Of a stretch of 64,000 nucleotides of DNA, positions 13,701 to 26,395 are shown in pieces. Under the pieces are notes generated by a model, which made no database searches, was not told the origin of the DNA, and was given only the letters and a program-made list of their open reading frames with translations. Made by a program: the position numbers and the translations under genes. Every line of letters starts with the position of its first letter. Positions within the stretch are counted from its first letter, which is position 1. Origin of the DNA: Viscum album (taxonomy: Eukaryota; Streptophyta; Magnoliopsida; Santalales; Viscaceae); the NCBI GenBank assembly GCA_963277665.1, contig OY728137.1:1176166670-1176230669 (forward strand). Reading direction: 5' to 3'.

Positions 13701-13720
13701 TTCTCCCCCCTAATGAAATT
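13701..13720 (-). other. Polypurine tract of element C
   Basis: The minus strand reads CATTAGGGGGGAGAA immediately upstream of the 3' LTR start TGTTACG. This is the usual plus-strand primer of LTR elements, and it matches AAGGGGGGTAGAA of element A. Confidence 0.85.
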
Positions 13721-13739
13721 TCTCTGTCGAAGTTTTATT

Positions 13740-13880
13740 TTACAATCTAAACCATAAATAGGAGAAGGTAATTTTCCTTCATTATTTCCTCTAGTTCCAA
13801 TGTTGTCTCTTCATACTTATGGTTCCACCATAGTACTTTGACAAGGTGAGTAGTCTTGTTGTGTAGAACATTATCTCTAT
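13740..13880 (-). pseudogene. Chromodomain-type C-terminal tail of element C polyprotein
   Basis: The minus-strand reading has RDNVLHNKTTHLVKVLWWNH followed by a Tyr-Glu-Glu segment and ELEEIMKENYLLLF. Element A reads KKVLWNKTTRLVNVLWRNH and ELEDMMRERYPHMF at the same place. This tail (VLW then an acidic Leu-Glu segment ending YPHLF) is typical of the integrase C-terminus in plant chromoviruses of the Tekay/Del type, where it helps target heterochromatin. Clade assignment is by motif only. Confidence 0.65.
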
Positions 13881-14179
13881 GATCCAATATCTACACTGGC
13901 TACTCCTTGTAAGAACGATCATTCTCAAACTGTAGCAACTCTGAAGACAATACATGTGAGGAATTTGGTATATACTTCCTTAAAAGGTTTACATGGAAGA
14001 CATTTTGTACTTTTGACATTGTAGGTGGAAGTGCTAGTTGATAGTAGAAAACTCTGACACAATCAAAAATATAGAAGGGCTAATGTACATGGGACTTATC
14101 TTTCCTTTCTCCCAAAACCACATGAACTTCTTCCATGGAGATATGTGAAGGAATACCATGTCTCCAACATTGAACTCAC

Positions 14180-15130
14180 AGTCTTTTCTATGATTTTATG
14201 CATAACTCTTTTGTCAACATTGGGATTCCTTGATATGACTCTGAATGGTTTTCCCCTTGCCTAACATTTCTTCGACCATTTCAAGTCTTAAAAGCTTATG
14301 ATCATAGACTTCATCCCAAAACACCGGTGTTATACAACTTTTCCCATAAATGGATTCATATTGTGCCATTCAGATGTTGGAGTGGAATCCTTTATTATAA
14401 TAGAATTTGACCATTGGAAGATGTTCATCCCATCATCCATTAAAGTCTATAGATCATGCTCTCAACATATCTTGGAGTGTATGAATAGTTTGATCAGATT
14501 GGCCATCATTTTGAGCATGATAGGTTGTACTATAGTTCAGTTTAGTGCATTGATCATGCTGGAGACTTTTCCGAAACATCAGGGTGAAAATTGGATCTCT
14601 ATCAGATATAATAGATAGTGGTACTTCATTAGTCTTACCACCTCTTTGATATATATATATATATATATGAATTTTGATCTAAGAATAAGTACTCTCGAAT
14701 TGCGATAAAGTGAGTTGTCTTTGTAAGATGATCCACAATGACCCATATAGAGTTGTTTCCTTTAGATGTCCTTGGATGTCCTTTGACAAATCCCATGGTG
14801 ATGTTCTCCCACTTCCATGTGGGTATGGGTAGTGGTTGCATCATAACCATGGAAATTTTTATTTCAGCCTTCACTTTTTGACATACCAGACTCTTTTATG
14901 TATATTCATAAATCTTCTTATTCCTATTGTCCCACCAAAATTTGTCTCAGAAATATGGATACATATGTGTGCTCTCTAAGATAATAGGGAAGGTTGAGCT
15001 ATGTGTGTCATTCAGAATATCTTTATTTATCTATTGATCATATGGTGCACATAATTATAACCCAAATCTTACAACTCCTTACTCATCAATCTTGAACTCA
15101 TTGGATTTCCCATTACTAATAGCTTCAGCC
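14180..15130 (-). pseudogene. Integrase of element C (degraded)
   Basis: Going 5' to 3' on the minus strand: a zinc-domain remnant (FWWDNRNKKIYEYT then SLVCQKVKAE, with the first His lost), then QPLPIPTWKWENITMGFVKG, PRTSKGNNSIWVIVDHL and THFIAIREYL. In related integrases the segment is MDFVxG; here the catalytic Asp is Gly. The region around 14650 has expanded into an AT repeat. After it the reading is shifted and full of stops, though MIYRL near 14.45 kb and TNTGV-like fragments show the rest of the core. It inserted the cDNA when intact and is now inactive. Confidence 0.8.
14649..14668. repeat. AT dinucleotide repeat inside the integrase gene
   Basis: About ten uninterrupted AT units (TATATATATATATATATA) lie in the integrase coding region of element C. 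They give a run of alternating Tyr/Ile codons and probably arose by slippage after the element died. Confidence 0.9.
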
Positions 15131-15284
15131 ATTTTTAGAATTTACACATATTTTCATTGAGCTTCCTTTATTTTACACATGAGGAATGATTGAGAAAACA
15201 TTTGAGAAAGGATTGATGATGTTCCCTCATTAATGATCCACATGTACATACTCTAAAAATCTAAGTATATTAGATCCTTATCAA

Positions 15285-15710
15285 CTCTCATCATTGATAA
15301 AGAGGCATGATCCTTTCTACTTAGAGAATTATCCACCTTATTTTCCTTACCGAGATGGTAGTGGATTGAACCATTATAATTCTAGATGATATCTAACCAT
15401 ATATAATGTCATATATTAATCTCTTTATATGTGAATATATATTTGAGACTCTCGTGATCAGTATATATCCCACACTTCTCTCCATAAAGATAATGCCGCC
15501 AGATTTTCTATGCAAAGATCACAACTGAAAACTACAGATCATGTGTGGGATAGTTTTTCTCATGGATTTTCATCATCCTTGAGGTGTAGGATATCAATTT
15601 ATCAATTTTAATCAACACTCAACCAAAACTTTTCATTGAAGAATCATTTTATACCACAAATAGTTCTCCAATTATTGAGAGTGTGAGTTCTGGTGCAGTG
15701 ATAAGCCACT
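15285..15710 (-). pseudogene. RNase H domain of element C (degraded)
   Basis: The minus strand reads ELFVVYNDSSMKSFG (first catalytic Asp in YNDSS), then [40 protein letters not shown] and SIHYHLGKENKVDNSLSRK. These are the standard Ty3/gypsy RNase H blocks (YSDAS, YASRQLK, ALKxWRHYLYG, TDHKSL, YHPGKANVVADALSRK). The domain lies between RT and integrase as expected. Several stops interrupt it. Confidence 0.8.
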
Positions 15711-15829
15711 TTTTTAGCTCCTTAAAGCATTCCTCACATTATTAAATCCAGAAAAACTTCACCCCCTTCCATGTCAACTTTTTCATTGGGTTTAACAATC
15801 ATGAAACATTCTTAAAAGTCTTTCGATAA

Positions 15830-16480
15830 TACCCAGCTAGACCCAAAAAGCTATGGATCTCCATTACAGATGATGTCCTGGTCCACTCTTCAATTTCCTT
15901 TATCTTGGAAAGGTCCACCTATTTCAATTTACTGGTGATAACAAGCCCCATGAAGAATAAATCCTCCATAGAGAATCCAAATTTAACATACTTTTCATAG
16001 AGTTTCTCCTTTTTCAAAGTCATCATCATAGTATTCAAATGCTCCTCATGTTCCACCTTTCTCTTGGAGTATATCATAATATCATCAATAAGGACTACAA
16101 AACAATTATTGAGGTAATATTTAAACACTCTATTAATTAAATCTGTGAATATTACAACAGAATTAGTGATTCCAAATGGCATCACTATGAACTCCTAGTG
16201 TCCATAAATCATTCAAAAAGTAGTCTTGGGAATATCTTCCTTCCTCACTTTTAATTGGTGATATCCTGACCGAAGGTCCACCTTAGGAAAATAAATGGCC
16301 CTACAAAGCTGATTAAAAAAGTTATATATCCATAGGAGGGGATACTTGTTCTTTATAATGATTTTATTGAGATCGTGATAATCAATGTAGAGGTGCATTC
16401 ATCCCTCTATCTTATTTATGAAGAGGACTAGTACACCCCATGGTAATGCACTCAGGCCTGTAAACCACTTCTCTATATTC
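15830..16480 (-). pseudogene. Reverse transcriptase of element C (degraded)
   Basis: Blocks in order on the minus strand: [20 protein letters not shown], an [19 protein letters not shown] segment (first Asp), MMPFGITNSVVIF, and FVVLIDDIMIYSKRKVEHEE with the catalytic Asp pair at 16086-16081. LYEKYVKFGFSMEDLFFMG follows. These match Ty3/gypsy RT. The Asp-Asp pair is intact, unlike in A and D, but stops break the frame near 16210 and downstream. Confidence 0.88.
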
Positions 16481-16764
16481 TCTTTTAATTACTTCTTCAC
16501 CTCTTCTAGCTCTACAATGACCATTATATAAGGTGTCTTTGATATTGGTAGAGATACAATAATATGTTCAATTGAGAACTAAACCTATCAATCAAGAAGA
16601 AGACCAGACAATTCTTTAGGGTATACATCAATTTAATCCCTCATGATGGGAATATATCTGTGAATTATCATCTCCTTTTTCTATTTTAATTGATCAAGAC
16701 ACAGTTTCTCATAATGAAATAATATCAACACTTGAGATAGTGATTCTAAAAGAGATTCATCTTC

Positions 16765-17170
16765 CTAATTTCTCTTGTATTGAATTGGAGGATGCTTCAA
16801 GATTCGAAGAATGATCTCCCTTTCTTGATAGTTGATGTTGTATTTGTATAAATATAGACAATCTATGCCTAATATAACATGAAACTCCACTAAAGGAATT
16901 ATGACAAGATTTTTTTGGAGGTTTAGTCTACAAAAGTTAATTAGGGATGAGTTATGTACTTTGGATGCAGTAATTTCCCCATTTTCCATTCTCACAGATA
17001 ACTCAACCATCAAATTTTGAGGTGATGTTTAAATAGTTCGACTAAACATAAAAGATATGAAAGAATATGTCGAACTATAATCAAATAGTATGTTCACTAT
17101 TCTTGAATGGATAACTAGTTTTCCTATCACCACATCATTTTCTGGCTCCACCAATGTAGTAGTGATAATT
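16765..17170 (-). pseudogene. Aspartic protease of element C (degraded)
   Basis: Minus-strand reading gives ILFDYSSTYSFIS near 17.09 kb, the equivalent of LFDSGSTHSFIS in element A, so the catalytic Asp remains but Ser-Gly is altered. Further on, NLVIIPLVEFHVILGIDCLY matches the second conserved block (LPxxxFDVILGMDWL). The protease releases Gag and Pol parts during particle maturation. A stop near 17.03 kb separates the two blocks. Confidence 0.78.
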
Positions 17171-17289
17171 GAAGACCTTCATTGTTTCCGTGGAGGCTAT
17201 TGTTGATTTACATTGACAACCCTTGGCTTAGGGAAATAATTCTTATAATTCCCATGGTCCTTGAAATTATAACATTGCACTATAGGTTG

Positions 17290-18210
17290 TGTTTTTATCT
17301 GAACCATCCTTTATTCTTCCACGTTATTGGGATTATTTATATCCCTTTGGTATTTTTTAGCCAAATTTCTCATTCTTCCACATTTGATGCAATTCCTGCT
17401 TCCCTTTAGTCTATTCTTGGGATGCTTCTTCCAAAAAATTTGACACATTGTATTCTCGATCTTCTTTCCATCATGGGATTTATTTTCTAAACTACCCATA
17501 TTATATTCCATTTTCCATTTTTTATCACTGGGCTCATGATACCACCGAGAGTCTTCGATCCTTATTTCAACCTTGAGGGAACAATGGATAATATCTTTAT
17601 AACTATCAAAGTCATGAATTTCCAATGATTTTAATAGACTCATATTTTGTCGGCTAAAAAAGAGATCCACCTTTCTTTAGCTGCTCTTGACAAATCCAGA
17701 GGAGTATCTTGCAAGCCCAGTGAAGTTTTCTTTATATGCCCTAACAGACTCATATTCCTTCTACCTAAGTCTAAGAAACTCTATTTCTATAATGAGAAAT
17801 AGGGTGTGGGGAAAATATTTATTGAAACACATTTTAGTAAATTCTTCTAAATATATTGAATCAATTTCTTCCCAGGACTTCATATTCTTGATCAGTGTCC
17901 ACCACTGATCAAATTACCCATCAAAACGATCAGCCACTAGCATGAATTTATGTATTTCTGAGCAATAGAGTTCATAGAATATCTTTTCAATGGTGTTAAT
18001 CCACTGTTCCATGAGTAGGGGATTAGAAGATCCACTAAACATGGGAGGCCTTTTCTAGATGAAGGATTCAATGTCAAATTCTTCTTTCCTTTTAGGATGA
18101 GGGCATTCTGCATGATTCAAATTATTATTCAAAACTTAATCTAGCTAAAAAAGTACCATCATGATGTTTTGAGGACCCATTCCCCTAATATTTGGCATAT
18201 CATTCAGAAA
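17290..18210 (-). pseudogene. Gag of element C (degraded)
   Basis: The reading contains PPMFSGSSNPLLMEQWINTI, EKIFYELYCSEIHKFMLVAD, FDQWWTLIKN and FNKYFPHTLF, and then a segment ending YKENFTGL. This is the retrotransposon Gag (capsid) fold region and parallels element A Gag (AEQW-type, WWNIIKN, FNKYFPRIL, YEENFTRL). A cysteine cluster near 17.37-17.46 kb (NCIKCGRMRN) is a broken CCHC knuckle. Several stops occur. Confidence 0.75.
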
Positions 18211-18786
18211 ATATTCACATTATGTATCACACTGATTGTTGTCACATGTTCTTATATTTTATTTCATTATAAAAAACATACAATTAGGGGGCTTGAATAC
18301 ATTTCTAATAAAAATAAATGAAACTTTGAACATAAAAGGATAAACTTATAATGGATAATTATATCCTTACTTATGATTCCCTAGGATTAAATATAGGTTA
18401 TCCTTTATATATTTCTTAACTTATATTCTTATGGGAACTTTTTTTATTCCTATAATAATGTCTTGTACTATGCTTATGAATTTACCAAAGAATATCCCAT
18501 GGGATTGTCAAACTACGTGTGCAGAAAGGCCCATTGTTGTTCACTAGTTCCCATTCGAGTCTATATAAAAGTGGTGTTTTCTGGTTTAACCCCTAGATAC
18601 ATATGTTCTAGACCCACATCCACTTGTTCGTATCCAGATAGTGATGTATTTTATTGATAAAAAACATACTATATACTTACCAAAATTTAGGGATGTTTTC
18701 ATATACTTAGTCCAATATATAAGGTTGTTACTAAAGTTCTCTATTCATAATATCTATAAATAACTAGACCATCATTTGATTCAAAC

Positions 18787-21700
18787 TATAAAGAACCTAT
18801 CCTTTTATAAATATCATTACAAGATTTTAAGCATCATATTACATCAATTTAAAAGACACGGATCATAAAGTCTAGCATCTCAGAAGACTAGGTACATAAA
18901 ACATAAAACCTGGAACTAAATAAAACATTTATTTATTTAATCTTCATAAAGAGCTCATAACATACATTTTACTCGTACATATTGATAGGATAACCTATGG
19001 ATAACATGAACAAAGGGATGAGCTAAAATCCTAGTAATGGAATAATCATAATGGTAATGCTTTAGCACATAGGTTAGAAGGCCTGACATAATGATATAAA
19101 CATGCAGAAAATATAATGAACCCTAAAATATAAAAATGGTATCATATAAATGTGGAGTCATAATAATGTGGTAGAAACATAAAACATGAATTTATCATGA
19201 TTCAAGGCTCATTGTACATAGTTGAGAACATTACATGGTTAACCACCAAGATAGTTGCACATGGTATCACGAGTCAAGGCTAACCGCCAAGACCTTTACA
19301 CATCACATATTACGACACACTACTTTACTCAATGCATTGAGGAACTATCTAGGAACACCCATCATAACATGTTCATGAATATTATTTCCACGTATAGAAT
19401 CATACATAATGAATCATACCTAAACATAAGGGTTACCCATAGAAAGAATTTGGTTTCATAATCAAGTCACAAAGCATAACAAATGAGTGTATCATAAAAA
19501 TGTCCTTGAAGGAAAGGAATTAAAACATACATGGAAATTAATAAGGGAAAATAGGCATATATCACGATAATTTATATAAAAAAAAGTTACAACATGTAAG
19601 AAGATTATTTAAGAAACTTTTTCCTTAAAACATTTTAGTGGAGTTTTAAGGAAATTCAAAAGGGAATTTAAAATAGAAAAAGGAATAATATTTTATATAA
19701 AACATGAATTGAACCAAGAAAGTTTTCATAATAAAAATTTGATTTTATAAAAACAATTTTGGTTTAAAAAATATGATAGAGTACACTTGAAATTGGGTAT
19801 CAATTTGGGAAGTTCCCTTAAAATAGGCTTTCTTATCAGGAAGTATTGTGGTGGGAAGAAATTTAAGAACATGTATATAAAAAAAGAATTATAAATTGAT
19901 TTTGATACATGAGTTTAGAGAATATAAAAAGAATTTATAATATGTATATAAAAGGAATATATAAATTCATTTGGGTAAAAAGAATGATTGGGAAACCCGA
20001 AGGAATAAAAGAGGTTCAGGTAGAATCCCTTACCTTAAGTCTGATGGTTTTCTTCACTTGATCTTAATGTCCAGTATAGCCAATTTAAATTAATTATTTA
20101 ACATTTAAATAACCTATTATTTTTGTAATTGATTTATTAAAACATTGGTAAGTTCATTAATGAAATTTTTATGGGTTAAGAGGTTCAATTTCATTATTTG
20201 TTTCATTGGTTTTATATGTTATTAGTTAACATCCAGTAGATTTCATGGTTATAAAATTTATTTTTCCTTTTTGAGTAAGGATGAATCATTATATAAAGCT
20301 TTAATGATAACCGTTTTGGCTAATTAGTTGTTTCTTGACCACTTCGAACACATCTTGCTTTATAAATTAATATCACGTGTAAATACGATTCCTGTAACAT
20401 AAAATAGACATAAAACATATATTATAGTGTTATTTTTCCATAAAATTTTTTCATTACCATAATTGAATACAATCATAAAAATTGGAAACTGATCATCCTT
20501 GAATGTGAGAAATTAACACATCTCAGATGATTTTTTCATTTCTATAACAAAAGAAGGGGAAAAGAGAGATGATAATGAATTATTACATTATCATAAAAAT
20601 ATTATAGTAATTATAAGTTACTAGAGTTATAAAAAAATTTCGATTAAAAGAGGTGTGGAAAGAAAAAGAAAATAATGGAACTTAAAAGAAAATGAAAGAA
20701 ATGAAAAGAGGAATTTACCTCTTGAATATATCTTCCTTGGGAACCTCTTTAGGGGGGATGATTTGATCTTTTGATGAGACAAAGGGATGAAGGAAATGGT
20801 GAGTATAATGGTATGATATTTTATTAGAATCTAGGAATGGAATAAGGCATGAGATAAGTGAATAGAAGAGGTAAAGAGGAGTGGTATTTATTGTTGAGGA
20901 GTGGAGGGGTTTCCCATTATTTTAATCATTGGTTTAATATTTTTTCTCAAGACTATGAATAGTATTGATCATTGTGACCAAAAATAGAAATGATAACATT
21001 TTATTTCTAACCAATGGCCATTTATATCATCCATGACTCAATAATGATTGAAAAATTCATTTATTTAGCATTTATTGTAAATTATCATATTTTACTATTC
21101 ACCAAAAAACCAAGTATTTCAGAAAAATCCCAAAAACTCACTCCAATAATTTTTTGACAGGAATAATTTTAAAATTAACTCCACTTTTTAAAAATAATTC
21201 TATAATTACGTGAAATTTAAATTTTAAATAAAATCATAATTTACTTGAAAAAAAATTGTAAAATTAAAACTTCTTTTCTCACACTTTGAAAAATTAATTA
21301 AGGTCTCTTAAAATTATCAGACAAACATAAGGCATAAAAATAATTATTTATGTATAGATATTATGGAAAAAAGTTTCTCTTAAATTATTAAATTAAACAT
21401 CTAAATTTAATTAAATATACATGACTCACAAAAATAACAACACTATGATATAATTATATCATATTGTAACTTAAAAGTTGGATAAATTTTATTTATTATT
21501 TAATTGGTAAGTTTACTTATTCAATTAGATTATTTACTATTCATATTGGTCATATTAATTTTTATAAGGGTAACATTACTGTTCATAATGGTTAGTTACT
21601 ATTCACTAAAAATTATGTTTTCTTTATCAGACTCCAAACATCTTATTGATCACAACCATGTATTTTAGGTTTTCAAAATTCAAATCACAGAAGTGACAAT

Positions 21701-21819
21701 ATTATGTTTAAATGTGACATAGTAATTAGTTGTTCATTGTGTTTTGATTTCATGTGATTATACCATATGAAATAATTATAATAAGGTAATTTGAATTGAT
21801 TAATCTTTGGGTCATTAAA
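18787..21819 (-). repeat. 5' LTR of element C
   Basis: It aligns from TATAAAGAACC at 18787 to CTTTGGGTCATTAAA at 21819 with 10591-13700. The left base blocks are co-linear without gaps (TATAGTGACC against TATAAAGAAC). The sequence just left of it, TGATTCAAAC, is a decayed version of the complement of a TTGGTATCA primer site. Confidence 0.85.
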
Positions 21820-21824
21820 TTGAC
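21820..21824. repeat. Right 5-bp TSD (TTGAC) of element C
   Basis: It exactly matches 10586-10590. LTR sequence of element B resumes immediately after it. Confidence 0.92.
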
Positions 21825-22341
21825 AACATGGTTATGACCCCCAACATTATGCATTCCCTTATTGTGAGATTTGTTATTGATATTACATGTGATTATTCGA
21901 CTAGTATAATATCCATGTTAATGTTTAAATAGAATTATTTAATTTATTTTCACCATATTATGCTAAATATTATGTTTAAAATGATTTTGTTACAATTTTA
22001 TACCTTACCTTAAAAGTTTATGCATTTTTATAAAATCTCATTCTGTATTATTTACCCTTACTAAGAATCTGAACTCACCCCTTTCTTATGTTTTATTTTC
22101 CCATGATTCAAAGAAGTGTTTTATGATTTATATGAATGTTTAATCTTGGAGAATAATGGCATTCTCATGGAATTATCTCTGTTTTATATCATGTTTTTAA
22201 TTTTAATGTCATGTTCATGTGTGTAATCTATTTTTCAAGACTATAAGACTGATTGGTCCTTTGGGATTCGATTCCTTGTAATCATTCCAATTTATTAAAA
22301 TAATGCACTGAATTTGGGATTCTGGGGTTGAGTGCATTACA

Positions 22342-23689
22342 GTTGGTATTGAAGGAAGTTTTCAGCATCTTTGGAAACTAGATTTAGAAATAAAAGATTA
22401 GAAAACATAAACCTATGAATGACTCTGAGGATATGTCTATGTATAGGATATCATCCTTTAGATTTGGTAATTTATATACTAGATTAATACTATAGATCTA
22501 TTTATTTAGAAGAAGATGTCATCATTTAGAGATCCTATAAATGATTCTTCAGGACTATATCACTATGATTAGTGTTTCTCACATTGTTCATTGATTTTTG
22601 TTCAATGATTATAATTAGTAAGGATATAAAAGAAATGGTTATACTGCTGATGATAACGATACTACAAAAGGGAAATTAAATGAAGGAGGTATTAAGGAGT
22701 AAGATGATAAAGCATAGTTAATGGTTTGGGATTGAAGAAGAATGAATAAAGTTCATGTGTATATGGATTCAAGAATTACTACATAAATGGTTCTTTTGTT
22801 ATAAGATACATGAGATATATAAGGATTGTACTGCAATACATCCTCATTAGGTATTTGGAAGCATGGATTATTTCATTATGGTTTTTGAGGTTATTAAGAT
22901 ATTTTTTAGTTAGAGCTAAATTACATAGTTTGGGGAATCTAATGTTACGATTTATTTTGGAAATTTTTAGACCTTTATAGACTATTAATTTGGACATATG
23001 TATTTGGGAAATGCCTTAAAGTTGGGATGAAGTAAGTTGAACCATAGATAATATTATTTGTGGTTAAATTATGATTTATTGGATTCATTAGGTTAACCAT
23101 TGTAGTTTTAGAAAACATTAATAGGATTAAGGAAATACTTTCAGGCCTTATGATTTATCAAAAGTGGTTTAGGAATGAAAAAATCATTTTGAACATTCAT
23201 TTATAGGTGAAAGGGATGATGTGAAAATATATCAAAGAACAACTAAAGAATGAAATTATGATTATAACATGAAAATAAATAAAGTAAGTGCTTATCTTAA
23301 TTGTAAAATAATTCTTCAACTTAATAGAAAGTATCTTGAAACAAAAAATTCTATCCGAGTACTTCTTCCGATGAATTAAATGGTCCCTTAGTTCATCACA
23401 TATTTAGATCTCTGTGATTGTTAACATTCTCTTAGTCATGCTATCTATTACTGTCTATTAGAATTTATTGGTTAAATTTATCTTTCATGTCCATGTTTTC
23501 TTACATTGTACCCTTGTATGTGTTATCTCTGGAAACCTTCGTACTTCCCTTTCATTATTTTAAATTAGAACTTTTATTGACCCTTATTCCGATGTGAGAT
23601 TTCAATAAAGTAATTTAGAATAGTTAAACATTATTTATCTAACTCGAATTAAAAAATTTTGAGGATGAAATTCATTTAAGGAGGATAGA
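22342..23689 (+). other. Non-coding interior of element B
   Basis: It opens with GTTGGTATTGAAG, a mutated primer site, and shares scattered leader blocks with element A, such as ATTAGTGTTTCTCACA about 20-50 bases before the position of the A gag start. No gag or pol motif can be read in any frame. It closes with a block ending AAATTCATTTAAGGAGGATAG that matches the A region before its 3' LTR. The coding part was therefore deleted while both ends needed for reverse transcription were kept. Confidence 0.7.
23675..23689 (+). other. Polypurine tract of element B
   Basis: TTAAGGAGGATAGAA lies directly before the 3' LTR start TGTAACACCCC. The equivalent in element A is TTAAGGGGGGTAGAA. Confidence 0.8.
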
Positions 23690-25812
23690 ATGTAACACCC
23701 CAAGATTTCACGATATGTTTCTTCTTAAATAAATTCAATATATTGTGTTGTATGAAACACTGAGTTTGAGTGCTCTATGATCTATCAAATTAGCCTACTA
23801 AAAGAGATTATGAATAGTATTAAACAAATTATGAAAATTATATTTTTAAAAAATAAACATAATTTTCATCATAATATGAAAATTAGTTTAGGGTGAATTT
23901 TTGGTATTTTTCTTAAAAGTTTCATTTTTTTGATGAATAGTGAAAAATACTACATTGTAGTTAGAAACTGAATTTTTAATTTGAATAATTATTATATATT
24001 AAATTTATTTTTAAATTCAAAATATATTAATAATACATATATTAATCCATTGTATGTTATTAGAATAATATTTATATTTAAATTAGATATGAAAACTTAT
24101 TGATATTTTTAACGTCCTTTTTATATGACTTTTAGCCACATATACGATATTAGAATTAAACATAATTTTACAAAATTTGTGAATTTAATTTGAAAAACAG
24201 ACATACATGGTTGTAATTAGTATGAATTTTTTTAACTAATAGCATCAAATTCATTTTCTTGTGAATAGTAACATTAGAAAATTTTTATTTATTTACTATG
24301 GTTAAGAGTTAATAGGGTAATTAATGGTAAAAATTAATATAAAATTATTATAAAAATACCCTACCACTTATCCTAATTTCATTGTATATGCATGTTTTGA
24401 ACAATATAAGCCTTATTCTAAAAATATGGTCATTTTGAAGCCAGTTGTGTTAGATTATGACATTTATTATATTTTATTTAAAGAAGAGTTAAAAATTTCA
24501 TATTCAAATTTTAATAACTATATCATTTTTATTGTGAGGTAAAATAAGTGATATGGTCAACTATAAATAGTATTTATAAAAATAAAATTATTATCTAAAT
24601 CATGGTATTTTATTTATAATTTCAAGAAATAAATAATTAAATTAAATGGTGACACAATAATGATGTAGTAATCAATTTGTGAAAAGAAATATCAAATAAA
24701 TGTATTTAAAAATATTAAAATAAATAAGAAATGAATTAGTTAAGCTACCCCATTAATTTTATAGGTTACTAAGGAAAGTTAGGAGTCTATTAAATTATTT
24801 TTTAGATATTATCTTTATGTTTTTATTTTATTTAAATTCAAAGTAATTAATATTGTCATATTCGACACTTTTGATTTTTTATAAAAATAATAATTTATTA
24901 AATTATTTAAAAACAATAAAAATCATTAAAAAAATAAAAAAATGATTATTATATGGTCTAAAATTTAATTAAATTTCCATTTATGGACAATTTACACTGT
25001 ATTAGAAAAATTTATAATCTTTTAATATTTATAATATTATTACTATAATTACAATTAAGTAAATTAGTTAATAGTAAATCAAAATTGAAAGGTTTAAAAT
25101 AAAACTAAAACATGTCCAATAAATTATTGGATGAATTATATTCAACCGTTATCATATTATGATCTATTTTGAGTTTTTTAATAGACACTTTTCCATGAAA
25201 ATGAACTATATATTATTTAAATCCAATATAGTCCAAAATATCACTATCTTGTATTTAATATCTCTTATGGGTCTACACTGAGCCAAGATTAAGATATGAA
25301 TGAATCTAAATGTATATTTTAATATAAATAAAATTATTTTCATTATATAAAATTATTTCATAAATTTAGAAGTTATATAATTACCTTACAATTCTCTTTA
25401 ATTGTAAAACAATATTTTTTTAGTTTACAAAAAAAAATAGAATAATTGATTTTAATAATATTAATTTGGATATATTTTAGATTATTTAATATTTATAATG
25501 AATTTATATAACTATAAGATATATTATATATGTGTGAAAGAATTGGATTCAAATTCCCACTTTTTCTTGAGGTATTTTAAATCAAATTAATTTCGTAGTA
25601 TTAAATTTGAATATAATGATAGCTTATTAAATGTATTTATTATTAAAGTATGAAAAAATAAAAAAAAGTTAAATTGTCATAAGGAGATAGGATATGGTCT
25701 TAAATTTATTCAACATTTCATTTATGGATCATTTTCAAGTATTTGTATCTAGAATAGTCTAATTAAATTTTTAATATTTTTGAGGGTTTCATAAAGTGCC
25801 CCTCCCCTCTCT

Positions 25813-25820
25813 TATAAAAG
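25813..25820 (+). promoter_or_regulatory. TATA box of the element B 3' LTR
   Basis: TATAAAAG follows CCCCTCCCCTCTCT, the same context as the other A/B-type LTRs. Confidence 0.65.
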
Positions 25821-26155
25821 TGCACATATCCTTCTATTTTGATAAATCATGTAATGCCACTTTTATCGGATGAAAACAATATATTTCTACTCAAAACATA
25901 CCTCACTTAATCCTATAGGACATATTGTGGGCAAAAATCTAATCTAAGAAGTCATTTTGTGCAAATCAAATGGAGATACTTGGAGAAGAGGTAATTCTTT
26001 AACCAATTAAATTCAATTTATTTTATTTTTCTACTTAAAATTACTATTTTGTAAATATAATAAGGTAATAAATCAAATATCATATACATTATGAGATTTT
26101 ATTATTATTATGGTACAACCATATTCTTTATTTTATCCAACCCATGAATAAAAAT

Positions 26156-26395
26156 ATCACAATGCGTGCGTATGTACAACTTACTGTATCCACATTGCAG
26201 TGTAATTTGTTATTAAAAAATACATTATTTGGATGAGTATTATTATGATTATAATTGATATAAATAATGAATATGACATGATAATGTTTTTTATAAATAA
26301 TATACCATACAATTTCTTACTATTTATCATTTAAGGGAATGATACCATCACTCATGCATACATACGACGTACCGTCTATATGACACGATGGGATT
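26156..26395 (+). promoter_or_regulatory. Twin CpG-rich motifs (B, 3' LTR)
   Basis: The pair lies at about 26156-26208 (AATGCGTGCGTATGTAC) and 26347-26395 (CATACATACGACGTACCGTC). It is partly decayed by CG to TG/CA changes, but spacing and order match the other LTR copies. Confidence 0.5.

Larger units (their letters stand above)
10591..21819 (-). mobile_element. Element C: Ty3/gypsy chromodomain retrotransposon (decayed)
   Basis: It is read on the minus strand: 5' LTR 18787-21819, gag about 18.2-17.3 kb, protease, RT, RNase H, integrase and a chromodomain-type tail down to 13.74 kb, then a polypurine tract and the 3' LTR 10591-13700. It is about 11.2 kb long. The protein order PR-RT-RH-IN is that of Ty3/gypsy, and Gag resembles that of element A. 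Exact TTGAC duplications flank it. It inserted into the 5' LTR of element B, in opposite orientation. Many stops and the loss of the first integrase Asp make it inactive. Confidence 0.9.
4222..22341 (+). repeat. 5' LTR of element B, interrupted twice
   Basis: LTR sequence occupies 4222-5354, 8309-10590 and 21825-22341; the gaps are the LINE and element C with its target duplication. Each segment aligns in order with the uninterrupted 3' LTR at 23690-28024. About 240 bp of LTR, corresponding to roughly 24820-25060 in the 3' copy, is missing at the LINE site. The end reads CATTACA and is followed by GTTGGTATTGAAG, a decayed initiator-Met tRNA primer site. Confidence 0.85.
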
